From CAZLLV01 sp964560325 (GTDB taxonomy: Bacteria > Acidobacteriota > Thermoanaerobaculia > Multivoradales > DATKCC01): DNA of 13,793 nt. The notes beneath the pieces were generated by a model that was given only the letters and a program-made list of their open reading frames with translations, was not told where the DNA came from and searched no databases. The stretch lies in assembly GCA_964560325.1 (NCBI GenBank), contig CAZLLV010000116.1, positions 1 through 13,793 of the forward strand. The letters run 5' to 3'. The position numbers and the translations under genes were made by a program. Numbering within the stretch: the first letter of the stretch is position 1; every line of letters begins with the position of its first letter. Positions 7,263 to 13,567 of this stretch are shown here, piece by piece.

Positions 7263-7720
7263 GCCGCGGCGGCAAGACCGGCCGCCCGGAACCGGGGGCG
7301 GAGGGCGACGACCGGCCGGCCGGGCATCGGATCGCCTTCGAGGCGACGCCCGAGATCTTCGCCACCGACAACGGCGGCGGCTTCACCTTCCTCCTCCAGG
7401 CCGACGGTGAGCGCTACCTCGATCTCGCCGAGTTCGACGAGTGCCGGCTCGTGTTCTCGGTCTGGCACCCGTCGGAGCGCCGCTCGATCGACCTCGACCG
7501 CGCCTACGTCGAGCTGCGCGGCTCGTTCGACCCGGAGGAGGAGCGCTGGATGCGCATCGCCGAGATCGAGCCGGTGGTGCCGCCCTACGGCAGCGACAGC
7601 TTCGACGGCTGGATCGTGCTGCCGGTGCTCGCTCCGCTCACCGCCTTCGCGCTCTACGGCGCCGGCTTCGAGGCGCGCTCCCGCATCCAGATCCGCGGCT
7701 CGGCGTACTTCGTGGCCTGA
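7259..7720 (+). CDS. Unrecognised 153-aa protein, coupled to eda
   Basis: A soluble protein with no signal peptide or membrane segment that I cannot assign to a family. The first 23 residues are polar and Gly/Arg/Pro-rich. From about residue 24 the protein is a run of aromatic-rich beta strands (IAFEATPEIFATDNGGGFTF, YLDLAEFDECRLVFSVW, AYVELRGSFDPEEERWMRI, IQIRGSAYFVA), suggesting a beta-sandwich or jelly-roll. The start is TTG at 7259, inside the eda stop (TTGA), giving tight coupling; no ATG or GTG alternative is better placed. The next gene, apgM, starts 23 bases after the stop. GC and codon use match the neighbours, and the reading frame is clearly coding by its C-ending codons. Its place between two central-carbon enzymes hints at a sugar- or metabolite-related role, which is inference only. 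Confidence 0.75.
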   Translation: MSRGGKTGRPEPGAEGDDRPAGHRIAFEATPEIFATDNGGGFTFLLQADGERYLDLAEFDECRLVFSVWHPSERRSIDLDRAYVELRGSFDPEEERWMRIAEIEPVVPPYGSDSFDGWIVLPVLAPLTAFALYGAGFEARSRIQIRGSAYFVA

Positions 7721-7743
7721 TCCTCGCTTCCCGACTTCGCCCC

Positions 7744-8976
7744 ATGGACGACCACATCCGATTGCTTTCGCGCATCGCCCAGCCGGGGGACGGCAAGATC
7801 GTTCTCCTGGTGCTCGACGGTGTCGGCGACATCCGCACCGCCGAGCAGCCCCGGACCGCCCTCGAGGCCGCCAAGACTCCGGTCCTCGACGCGCTCGCGA
7901 CCCGCTCGGCGCTCGGCCGGATCGTGCCCGTCGCCCAGGGCGTGACCCCCGGGAGCGGCCCCGCGCACCTGGCGCTCTTCGGCTACGACCCGACCTCCGA
8001 GGAGGCGGACATCGGGCGTGGCGCGCTCGAGGCGCTCGGATCGGGTGTCGACTTCGGTCCCGGCGACGTGGTCGCGCGCGGCAACTTCGCGACCCTCGGC
8101 TCCGACGGCAAGGTGGCCGACCGGCGCGCCGGCCGGATCTCGACCGACGAGAACCGCCGGATCGTCGAGCTGCTGAACCGGGCGCTCCGCGACGAGCCGG
8201 CCGGGATCGAGGCGTCGGTCCACGCCGGCGAAGGGCACCGCTTCGTGCTCCGGCTCCGGGGCGCGGATCTCTCGCCGGCGATCGCCGACACCGACCCGCA
8301 GGAGGTGGGCGAGCCGCCCCGGCCGCTCGAGGCGACCGACCAGGCGGCGCGCTCGACCGTCGAGCGCCTGGCGCCGGTTCTGCGGAGGATGTCGGGGGTG
8401 CTCGACGGCGAGGCGCAGGCGAACGGCTTCCTGCTCCGCGGCTTCGACACGCTGCCCCACCTGCCCGACCTCTCCGAGCTCTACGGCGTCACCGCCGGCT
8501 GCTTCGCCGGCTACCCGCTCTACCGCGGCGCCGCGCGGCTGGTCGGGATGGAGGTGGTCGAGGTCGGCAAGGGCTTCGACGACGCGGTCGAGGGGGTGCG
8601 CCGGCGCTGGCGCGACTTCGACTTCCTCTTCGTGCACGTCAAGGATCTCGACAAGGCGGGGGAGGATGGCGACCTGGCGGCGAAGGTGCGCCACCTGGAG
8701 GCGGTCGACGCGAAGCTGCCGGAGCTGCTCGGGCTGCTCGACGCGGAGCGCGACGTGATCGCGATCACAGGCGACCACTCGACGCCGGCGCCGATGAAGG
8801 CGCACAGCTGGCACCCGGTGCCGCTCCTGGTCCACGGGCCGTACTGCTTCGTGGACGACGAGACGGCGTTCACCGAGCCCGCGGCGCGGCGCGGGCACCT
8901 GGGGACGTTCGCGTCGCGGGAGCTGATGGGGCTGCTGCTGGCGAATGCGGGTTGGCTGGCAAAATTCGGCGCTTGA
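7744..8976 (+). CDS. apgM: 2,3-bisphosphoglycerate-independent phosphoglycerate mutase, archaeal-type (ApgM)
   Basis: A 410-aa alkaline-phosphatase-superfamily metalloenzyme that interconverts 3- and 2-phosphoglycerate. Seen: VLLVLDGVGD with metal ligand Asp25; VTPGSGPAHLALFGYDP with the phospho-accepting Ser71; IGRGALEALG; ARGNFATL; the long insert with STDENRRIVELL; FVHVKDLDKAGEDGD; and ITGDHSTPAPMKAHSWHPVP with Asp344-His345 of the second metal site. KxxDxAGEDGD instead of a GHDG motif is, from memory, normal in the bacterial branch that includes Thermus. Length fits aPGAM (about 400-412). Members of this group have sometimes been labelled homoserine kinase-like, but the motifs favour mutase. 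The ATG at 7744 follows the 153-aa gene by 23 bases, without a Shine-Dalgarno. Together with eda it covers steps on the way from KDPG to pyruvate. Confidence 0.92.
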   Translation: MDDHIRLLSRIAQPGDGKIVLLVLDGVGDIRTAEQPRTALEAAKTPVLDALATRSALGRIVPVAQGVTPGSGPAHLALFGYDPTSEEADIGRGALEALGSGVDFGPGDVVARGNFATLGSDGKVADRRAGRISTDENRRIVELLNRALRDEPAGIEASVHAGEGHRFVLRLRGADLSPAIADTDPQEVGEPPRPLEATDQAARSTVERLAPVLRRMSGVLDGEAQANGFLLRGFDTLPHLPDLSELYGVTAGCFAGYPLYRGAARLVGMEVVEVGKGFDDAVEGVRRRWRDFDFLFVHVKDLDKAGEDGDLAAKVRHLEAVDAKLPELLGLLDAERDVIAITGDHSTPAPMKAHSWHPVPLLVHGPYCFVDDETAFTEPAARRGHLGTFASRELMGLLLANAGWLAKFGA

Positions 8977-9006
8977 CTGGATCGCCCCCCAGACCCCCTT
9001 CCCCTT

Positions 9007-9022
9007 CCCCCCTCACGGGGGG
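9007..9022 (+). terminator. Possible hairpin between convergent apgM and macrodomain genes
   Basis: CCCCCC, the loop TCAC and GGGGGG make a perfect 6-bp stem 30 bases after the apgM stop, inside the 93-base convergent gap (8977-9069). The flanks are C-rich, with no T-run on either side, so rho-independent termination is doubtful. It could be an RNA 3'-end stabiliser, or a chance product of the C-rich tract. Confidence 0.3.
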
Positions 9023-9069
9023 CATGGGCGCCCCCGCCCGAACCTCTTTCTGCGATTGTCGGAGAGTGG

Positions 9070-9612
9070 TTAGCGGAAACCGCGGCGGAGCTCGCGCTTG
9101 AAAGTCTGGTAGGCCTCGTCGTCGTAGAGGGCGACGACGACCCGGTTCAGCTTGGTGCCGCCCTGGAGGTAGCGGTGGATCTCGGTGAGCATGATCCGGG
9201 CCGCGCGGTCGAGGGGGAAGCCGAAGTTGCCGGCGGAGATGGCGGGCAGGGCGATCGACCGGAGGCCGTTCCTGTCGGCGAGCGCCAGCGAGGCCCGCAC
9301 CGCCGCAGCCAGCTTCCGGTCGGCGTCCGCGTCCTCGAACTTCGGGCCCACGGCGTGGATGACCTGCTTCGCCGCCAGGTCGCCGGCGCCGGTCATCACC
9401 GCGGTCCCGACCGGCGTGCTGCCGATCCGGTCGCACTCTTCCTGGATGCTGGCTCCACCCTTCTCGCGAATCGCGCCCGCCACGCCGGAGCCGAGCTGAA
9501 GCTGCTCGTTCGCGGCGTTGACGATCGCCTCGACGTCGAGATCGGTGATGTCGGCCTCGATCAGCTCGAGCGCGGTTCCGTTCAGCTCGAGTGAGAGTTT
9601 GTTCTCCGCCAT
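9070..9612 (-). CDS. Macrodomain protein (ADP-ribose binding / possible ADP-ribosyl hydrolase)
   Basis: A 180-aa single-domain macro protein. Macro domains bind ADP-ribose or O-acetyl-ADP-ribose, and several remove mono-ADP-ribose from proteins. Seen: IEADITDLDVEAIVNAANEQ with Asp21 (adenine site) and Asn32/Asn35 (ribose loop); the glycine loop LGSGVAGAIREKGG at about 40-53; TPVGTAVMTGAGDL; VIHAVGPKF; and the second phosphate loop LPAISAGNFGFPLDRAARIM. GSGVAGAI has Ala where MacroD-type enzymes have Asp, which looks more like the AF1521 branch. The ATG at 9612 has a purine-rich GGGAGGGAA about a dozen bases upstream and an extended -10 sequence (TGATATCAT) beyond it. It is divergent from argS with 86 bases between the starts and convergent with apgM. 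No ADP-ribosyltransferase gene is in the window, so substrate and partner are unknown. Confidence 0.9.
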   Translation of the reverse strand: MAENKLSLELNGTALELIEADITDLDVEAIVNAANEQLQLGSGVAGAIREKGGASIQEECDRIGSTPVGTAVMTGAGDLAAKQVIHAVGPKFEDADADRKLAAAVRASLALADRNGLRSIALPAISAGNFGFPLDRAARIMLTEIHRYLQGGTKLNRVVVALYDDEAYQTFKRELRRGFR

Positions 9613-9638
9613 GGTCTGTCGTTCCCTCCCGGGGGCGA

Positions 9639-9647
9639 ATGATATCA
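9639..9647 (-). promoter_or_regulatory. Putative extended -10 promoter for the macrodomain gene
   Basis: On the minus strand TGATATCAT fits the extended -10 pattern TGnTAnnnT. It lies about 26 bases before the ATG at 9612. No -35 match is seen 17 bases upstream, which is usual for extended -10 promoters. The A/T-rich patch stands out in the GC-rich gap. Confidence 0.45.
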
Positions 9648-9659
9648 GGGACTTGGCCG

Positions 9660-9675
9660 GCCCTCCCGGGAGGGC
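9660..9675. repeat. 16-bp palindrome with a partial copy, in the argS/macrodomain divergent region
   Basis: GCCCTCCCGGGAGGGC is a perfect palindrome at 9660-9675. Its half CCCTCCCGGG recurs at 9624-9633, 37 bases upstream. The two copies flank the extended -10 of the macrodomain gene, and the palindrome is where an argS -35 box would sit. It may be a paired operator for a dimeric regulator, or an RNA hairpin, or chance in GC-rich DNA. No regulator gene is adjacent. Confidence 0.4.
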
Positions 9676-9683
9676 TTCTCCGG

Positions 9684-9689
9684 TATGCT
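9684..9689 (+). promoter_or_regulatory. Putative -10 element (TATGCT) for argS
   Basis: TATGCT ends 9 bases before the argS ATG at 9699, with no Shine-Dalgarno between. This predicts transcription starting at or within a few bases of the start codon. No TTGACA-like box lies 17 bases upstream; the 16-bp palindrome occupies that place. Confidence 0.45.
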
Positions 9690-9698
9690 CCAGGCGCC

Positions 9699-11654
9699 AT
9701 GCTGAGCACCCTCAAAGCCGAGCTCGCCGGCCTCGTCGCCGCGCGCATCCGCGATCTCCACGGTCTCGACGTGGAGCCGATCGTGGAGATCCCCCCGTCG
9801 CGCGACCTGGGCGACCTCTCCTTTCCGGTCGCGCTCAAGCTCGCCCGCGAGCTGAAGCGCAAGCCGCGCGAGATCGGCCAGGAGCTCGCCGAGGGGCTGG
9901 AGCTGCCGCCGATCGTCCGGAAGCTCGCGGTCGAGGGTGCCGGCGACCTCAACCTCTATCTCGACCGCCCGGCGGTCGTCCGGCGGCTGCTCGAGGAGCC
10001 CCTGGTCGCCGGCCGCCCCGTCGAGAGCGAGGACGAGAACGAGGGCCCGGCGCGCGGCAAGGTGGTGGTGGAGCACACCAACATCAACCCGAACAAAGCG
10101 GCCCACATCGGCCACCTGAGGAACGCCGTCCTCGGCGACGTGCTCGGCCGCCTGCTGCGACGCCTCGGCCACCCGGTCGAGATCCAGAACTACATCGACG
10201 ACACCGGCGTACAGCTCGCGGACGTGGTGGTCGGCTTCGTCGACCTGGAGCACATGTCGCGCGCCGACATCGCCGCGCTGCCCGAGCCGTTCGACTACTA
10301 CTGCTGGGACCTCTACAGCGCCGTCGGCCGCTGGTACGAGGAGGACGAGGGGCACAAGGCGGTGCGCCGCACGACCCTCCACGCGCTCGAGGAGGACGAG
10401 GGGGAGCGGGCGGAGATCGGCCGGCTGGTCGCCCGCCGGGTCGTGTCGCGCCACCTGGCGACCATGGCGCGCCTCGGCGTCGAGTACGACCTGCTGACCC
10501 ACGAGCGGCACATCCTGGGCCTCGACTTCTTCTCGCAGGCCTTCGAGCGGTTGAAGGAGTCGGGCGCCGTCCACCTCGAGGAGGAGGGGAAGAACGCCGG
10601 CTGCTGGGTGATGCCGCTCGCCCAGGCGGAGGAGTTCGCCGGCCTGGAGGACGCCGACAAGGTGATCGTGCGCTCCGACGGCACGGTGACCTACGTCGGC
10701 AAGGACATCGCCTACCAGCTCTGGAAGTTCGGCCTGCTCGGGCGCGACTTCGCCTACCGCTACTGGATGGAGAAGGGCGTCTGGGAGACCGCCCTCGAAG
10801 GCGCCGACAGCCACCCCGCCTTCGGCGGCGCCGGCCGGGTGATCAACGTCATCGACGCCCGGCAGAGCTACCTCCAGCGGATCGTGCGCGCCGGCCTCCA
10901 GGCGCTCGGCCACGAGGAAGAGGCGGAGCGATCGGTCCACTTCGCCTACGAGATGGTCTCGCTCTCGCCCGCGACCGCGCGGCACTTCGGCTTCCTCGGC
11001 GACGACGAGGGGGAGGGAGAGGAGCGCTCGCTCGAGATGTCGGGGCGCAAGGGGATCGGCGTCAAGGCGGACGATCTGCTCGACCTGCTCGAGTCGAAGG
11101 CGCGCCAGGAGATCGAGAGCCGCAACCGGGAGATCGAGGGCGACGAGCTCGACCGGCTCGTGACCCAGATCGCGACCGCGGCGCTGCGGCTCTTCATGGT
11201 CAAGGCGACCACCACCCGCGTGATCGCTTTCGATCTCGACGAGGCGCTGTCGTTCGAAGGCGAGTCGGGGCCGTACGTCCAGTACTCGGCGGTGCGGATC
11301 GACAACATCGGCAGGAAGCTCGCCGAGGCCGGCATGGCGAGCTCGATCGACGGCGAGACGGCCGCCGGGCTCGACCCCGCGCTCTACGGCGACGACCTCT
11401 GGGACCTGGCCTGGGCCGTGGCGCAGATCGAGGAGACGATGGTGAAGGCGGCCGAAACGCTGGAGCTCTCGCTCGTCGCCCGCCTCGCGCTCGATCTGGC
11501 GACCCGCTTCAACAAGCTCTACAACGTGCACCCGATCCTGAAGGAGCCGGACGCCGACCTGCGCGCCGCCCGCCTCGCCGCCTTCCAGGTCTTCCGCCGC
11601 GGCCTCGACGAGCTCGCCGGGGTGCTCGGGCTGCCCCTCCCCCGCCGGATGTAG
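9699..11654 (+). CDS. argS: Arginyl-tRNA synthetase
   Basis: A 651-aa class I aminoacyl-tRNA synthetase that charges tRNA-Arg with arginine using ATP in the cytosol. The N-terminal additional domain (about 1-115) is followed by VVVEHTNINPNKAAHIGHLR with the HIGH motif at 136-139, then IQNYIDDTGVQ. The catalytic core includes SDGTVTYVGKDIAYQLWKFG. MSGRKG at about 447-452 takes the place of KMSKS, as in many ArgRS. The C-terminal anticodon-binding (DALR) domain starts with ALRLFMVK and contains FEGESGPYVQYSAVRI and FNKLYNVHPIL. At 651 residues it is longer than the common 550-590; part of the extra length is an acidic insert (GDDEGEGEERS) just before MSGRKG. The ATG at 9699 is chosen because the conserved N-terminus begins there; the frame runs open further upstream. 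A TATGCT ends 9 bases before it. Confidence 0.95.
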   Translation: MLSTLKAELAGLVAARIRDLHGLDVEPIVEIPPSRDLGDLSFPVALKLARELKRKPREIGQELAEGLELPPIVRKLAVEGAGDLNLYLDRPAVVRRLLEEPLVAGRPVESEDENEGPARGKVVVEHTNINPNKAAHIGHLRNAVLGDVLGRLLRRLGHPVEIQNYIDDTGVQLADVVVGFVDLEHMSRADIAALPEPFDYYCWDLYSAVGRWYEEDEGHKAVRRTTLHALEEDEGERAEIGRLVARRVVSRHLATMARLGVEYDLLTHERHILGLDFFSQAFERLKESGAVHLEEEGKNAGCWVMPLAQAEEFAGLEDADKVIVRSDGTVTYVGKDIAYQLWKFGLLGRDFAYRYWMEKGVWETALEGADSHPAFGGAGRVINVIDARQSYLQRIVRAGLQALGHEEEAERSVHFAYEMVSLSPATARHFGFLGDDEGEGEERSLEMSGRKGIGVKADDLLDLLESKARQEIESRNREIEGDELDRLVTQIATAALRLFMVKATTTRVIAFDLDEALSFEGESGPYVQYSAVRIDNIGRKLAEAGMASSIDGETAAGLDPALYGDDLWDLAWAVAQIEETMVKAAETLELSLVARLALDLATRFNKLYNVHPILKEPDADLRAARLAAFQVFRRGLDELAGVLGLPLPRRM

Positions 11655-11901
11655 CCGGTCCCAAGTCCGTTCCGGCTCGAATTTTTATAGCGATCCGGGA
11701 ATGCAAGCTCTACACCGGGCGTTGTAAGCCGTGCATCCCAAGCCGGTTCGGCCCTTCGCCGGGGCCGGGTCGAATGTTTTGAAATTTTTGCGTGGCGAAT
11801 CCCGTGAGGGGTCGCTTCGGCCGCGACGAGTCTTCGGCGGCCGTGACCTCCCGGGGCGGATTCGTGGCGCTCCGCACCCGTTCGAAGGAGGAACGCAGTT
11901 G
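11655..11901 (+). promoter_or_regulatory. Long leader region of the LysM peptidase gene, possibly structured
   Basis: This 247-base gap, the longest in the window, is unusually A/T-rich in patches (TTTTTATAG near 11690; TTTTGAAATTTTTG near 11785), so the promoter is probably here, though no full sigma-70 match was found. A perfect 7-bp inverted repeat, CGAATCC (11796-11802) and GGATTCG (11858-11864), encloses an inner stem GTCGC/GCGAC (11811-11815/11823-11827) and a possible GAGG/CCTC pairing. CCTCC at 11847-11851 is also complementary to the GGAGG Shine-Dalgarno at 11887-11891, which would allow alternative pairings. I did not recognise a known riboswitch class. Chance folding in GC-rich RNA is a real alternative. 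Confidence 0.35.
11885..11891 (+). promoter_or_regulatory. Consensus Shine-Dalgarno (AAGGAGG) for the LysM peptidase
   Basis: AAGGAGG is the strongest ribosome binding site in the window. It lies 7 bases before TTG 11899 and 10 bases before GTG 11902, so it rules out the far-upstream ATG at 11731 and limits the start to one of these two codons. Confidence 0.8.
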
Positions 11902-12678
11902 GTGAAGAGCACCTGGCAGCACCGGATTTCGCGTCTTTCGATCCTGGTCCCCGTCCTCGCGCTGTTGGCGAGCCTGTACCCGCCGCCGGCCGAAGCGGCG
12001 AGCCTCACCCCCACCCGCCCCGCTCTGCTCCGGCAGGTCACCCAAGCTCGAAGCCACGGCTTCACCTACGCCTCGACCACGGCCGACGTCTCCCGTCTGC
12101 TGCGCTCGGGCGAGCTGGTCGCGCTGCCCGGAAACCGCGACTACGTCGTCAAGCACTCGGTCAAGCTCCCCTACGCCCGTCCCGAGGTGAAGCTCTTCGT
12201 GGAGCGGCTCTCGAAGCAGTACCGGGCCGCCTGTGGCGAGAGGCTGGTGGTGACCAGCCTGGTGCGTCCCAAGAACCTGCAGCCCCCGAACTCCTCCCCT
12301 CTCTCGGTCCATCCGACCGGCATGGCGCTCGACCTGCGGGTGAGCGGCAGCCGGGCCTGCCGGATCTGGCTCGAGTCGGCCCTCGTCGGGCTGGAGGCGA
12401 GCGGGACGCTGGAGGCCGCCCGGGAGCGCCGTCCGCCGCATTACCACGTGGTCGTCTTCCCGCGGCAGTACGAGAGCTACGTGGCGGCGAAGACCGGCCG
12501 GGCGCCGGTGCAGGCGCAGGCGCGCCTCGCCACCTACCGCGTCCGCCAGGGCGACAGCCTGTGGACGATCGCCCGCCGGCACGACACGACGGTGCGCGAC
12601 CTCCAGCGCGCGAACAACCTGCGCGGGACGCGCATCAAGCCGACCCAGGTGCTCAAGGTACCCGTCCGCGCTCGGTGA
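11902..12678 (+). CDS. Secreted LAS/M15-like peptidase with C-terminal LysM domain (DUF5715-like)
   Basis: A 258-aa exported protein. Residues 1 to about 32 are a signal peptide (HRISR, then a hydrophobic ILVPVLALLASL core, then PPAEA before ASL). The central domain carries SVHPTGMALDLR, with His137 and Asp144 in the HxxxxxxD spacing of zinc LAS peptidases (M15/VanY-like), and PPHYHVVVF with His180 and His182. Together these would complete a zinc site. The region resembles DUF5715 as I remember it. Residues about 211-256 are one LysM repeat (YRVRQGDSLWTIARRHDTTV...LQRANNL), which binds peptidoglycan. A periplasmic murein endo- or carboxypeptidase role is inferred; catalytic activity is not proven for this family. 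The start is GTG 11902 or TTG 11899, set by AAGGAGG upstream; an in-frame ATG at 11731 is rejected. It follows argS after 247 bases and converges on the HepT-like gene with a 22-base gap. Confidence 0.8.
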   Translation: MKSTWQHRISRLSILVPVLALLASLYPPPAEAASLTPTRPALLRQVTQARSHGFTYASTTADVSRLLRSGELVALPGNRDYVVKHSVKLPYARPEVKLFVERLSKQYRAACGERLVVTSLVRPKNLQPPNSSPLSVHPTGMALDLRVSGSRACRIWLESALVGLEASGTLEAARERRPPHYHVVVFPRQYESYVAAKTGRAPVQAQARLATYRVRQGDSLWTIARRHDTTVRDLQRANNLRGTRIKPTQVLKVPVRAR

Positions 12679-12700
12679 GCCGGGGGCGGGGCCGGCCGGA

Positions 12701-13120
12701 TCACCCCCGCTTCTGAAGCATGCGGGCGACGGCCTGGACGAAGCGCTCGACACCGTCGAGCTTGTGCAGGGAGTCGAGCGCGCGCTCCGGCTCGAGCTGA
12801 CCGTAGATCAGGTGGTTCCGTAGCTCGGGCAGCGGCTCGAGGCGGCGGATCAGCGCGTCCGGGAACTCCTCGTGAATCGCCAGGTTGCGTATCGCCTCCT
12901 GGAAATCCTCGAAACGCAGGCCGCGCCGCGTCGAGAGCTCGGCCGCCACGTCGATCGTGCGCTGGATCACGACCAGCATCGAGTAGGCGACGTCGTTCGC
13001 CAGCGACAGGTCGCTTCGCAGCGCCTCGGCGGAGAGCGGCCGGGGCCCCCTGGCGGAAAGCTGCGCCAGGTGGTCGAGGTGCCGGCGCAGGTCGCTCAGG
13101 CGGTCGGCCAGGTAGGTCAA
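12701..13120 (-). CDS. HepT-like (DUF86) HEPN-domain protein with degenerate RNase motif
   Basis: A 139-aa all-helical protein with the layout of HepT, the toxin of type VII (MntA-HepT) systems. Seen: an N-terminal helix, ANDVAYSMLVVIQRTIDVAAEL (the DUF86 second helix), RFEDFQEAIRNLAI, and the C-terminal LRNHLIYGQLEPERALDSL. Active HepT carries RX4HXY, commonly as RNxxxHxY, and cuts RNA; partner MntA AMPylates the motif tyrosine. Here R101 and N102 remain, but the His position is Tyr106 and the Tyr position is Gln108, with a His displaced to 103. RNase activity is therefore doubtful. The start is TTG at 13120, inside the stop of the upstream MNT-like gene (TTGA overlap), so the two are translated together. 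The gene is full length and unbroken. An antitoxin-like or non-enzymatic regulatory role is equally possible. Confidence 0.75.
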   Translation of the reverse strand: MTYLADRLSDLRRHLDHLAQLSARGPRPLSAEALRSDLSLANDVAYSMLVVIQRTIDVAAELSTRRGLRFEDFQEAIRNLAIHEEFPDALIRRLEPLPELRNHLIYGQLEPERALDSLHKLDGVERFVQAVARMLQKRG

Positions 13121-13539
13121 CGGGACGCCATCTCCAGACGGGGCCGGCGGGGCCGGCGAAGGTACGCCTCCATGTCGACCGCACGCACCTGCACCTCGCG
13201 CAGGAAGTCCCGGTCGAGGTCGGCGACCGGGTTCACGATGCGGCGGCCGTCGAAGGCGATCCGGCGAGCGACGAGCGGGGCGAGGTCGTTCAGCACGACC
13301 AGGTCGAGCCGTGCCTCGCCGGCGGCCTCGGAGAGGTCGGGAGCGAGGTCGGTCAGGAGCTCCGTGCGTTCCGTGGGCGTCGCGTGACGCGCCGGATCGA
13401 GCAGCACCGCGAGGCCCATCACGCGATCCCAGTGCCGGCCGATCGAGTGGCTGCGGAAGACGTACGCCGAGGCCACACCGAGATCCGGCCGTTCGAGGAA
13501 GAAGGACTGTAGCCGATCGACCCTGTGTCTGTTCATCAT
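13117..13539 (-). CDS. MntA-like nucleotidyltransferase-fold protein lacking the DxD motif
   Basis: A 140-aa protein with the minimal-nucleotidyltransferase (MNT) pattern and genomic position of MntA, the AMP-transferring antitoxin of HepT. The strand-loop-strand region reads VASAYVFRSHSIGRHWD, then RVMGLAVLLD, and aligns with the family's GSx10DxD followed by LAVLL. The Gly of GS is Arg29, and no acidic residue occupies either DxD position (V-M-G or M-G-L, depending on a one-residue gap). The third conserved Asp may survive as Asp79 in LDLVVLND. Metal-dependent nucleotide transfer therefore looks lost, while the fold seems kept. The C-terminal FDGRRIVNP and the final helix fit the family. 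ATG 13539 or 13536 (MM) is the start; an extended -10 (TGGTATTTT) lies about 30 bases upstream. It overlaps the HepT-like gene by 4 bases. Confidence 0.68.
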   Translation of the reverse strand: MMNRHRVDRLQSFFLERPDLGVASAYVFRSHSIGRHWDRVMGLAVLLDPARHATPTERTELLTDLAPDLSEAAGEARLDLVVLNDLAPLVARRIAFDGRRIVNPVADLDRDFLREVQVRAVDMEAYLRRPRRPRLEMASR

Positions 13540-13567
13540 CTACGGCCGGCTTTCACCCGAGGACGAA

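Noticed and set aside
9645..11531. A 628-codon open frame antisense to argS
   Set aside because: It mirrors argS codons and shows no recognisable motif; argS is complete and well supported.
11655..11898. A c-di-AMP or c-di-GMP riboswitch before the LysM peptidase
   Set aside because: The conserved blocks of these riboswitch classes, as I remember them, are not present. Only generic stems are visible.
11731..11901. N-terminal extension of the LysM peptidase from an in-frame ATG at 11731
   Set aside because: It would bury the signal peptide about 57 residues inside, and the consensus AAGGAGG at 11885 points to 11899 or 11902.
12679..12706. Terminator hairpin (GCGGGG/CCCCGC) between the LysM peptidase and HepT-like genes
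   Set aside because: Only six GC pairs around a long loop, with no T-run; expected by chance in this G-rich gap.
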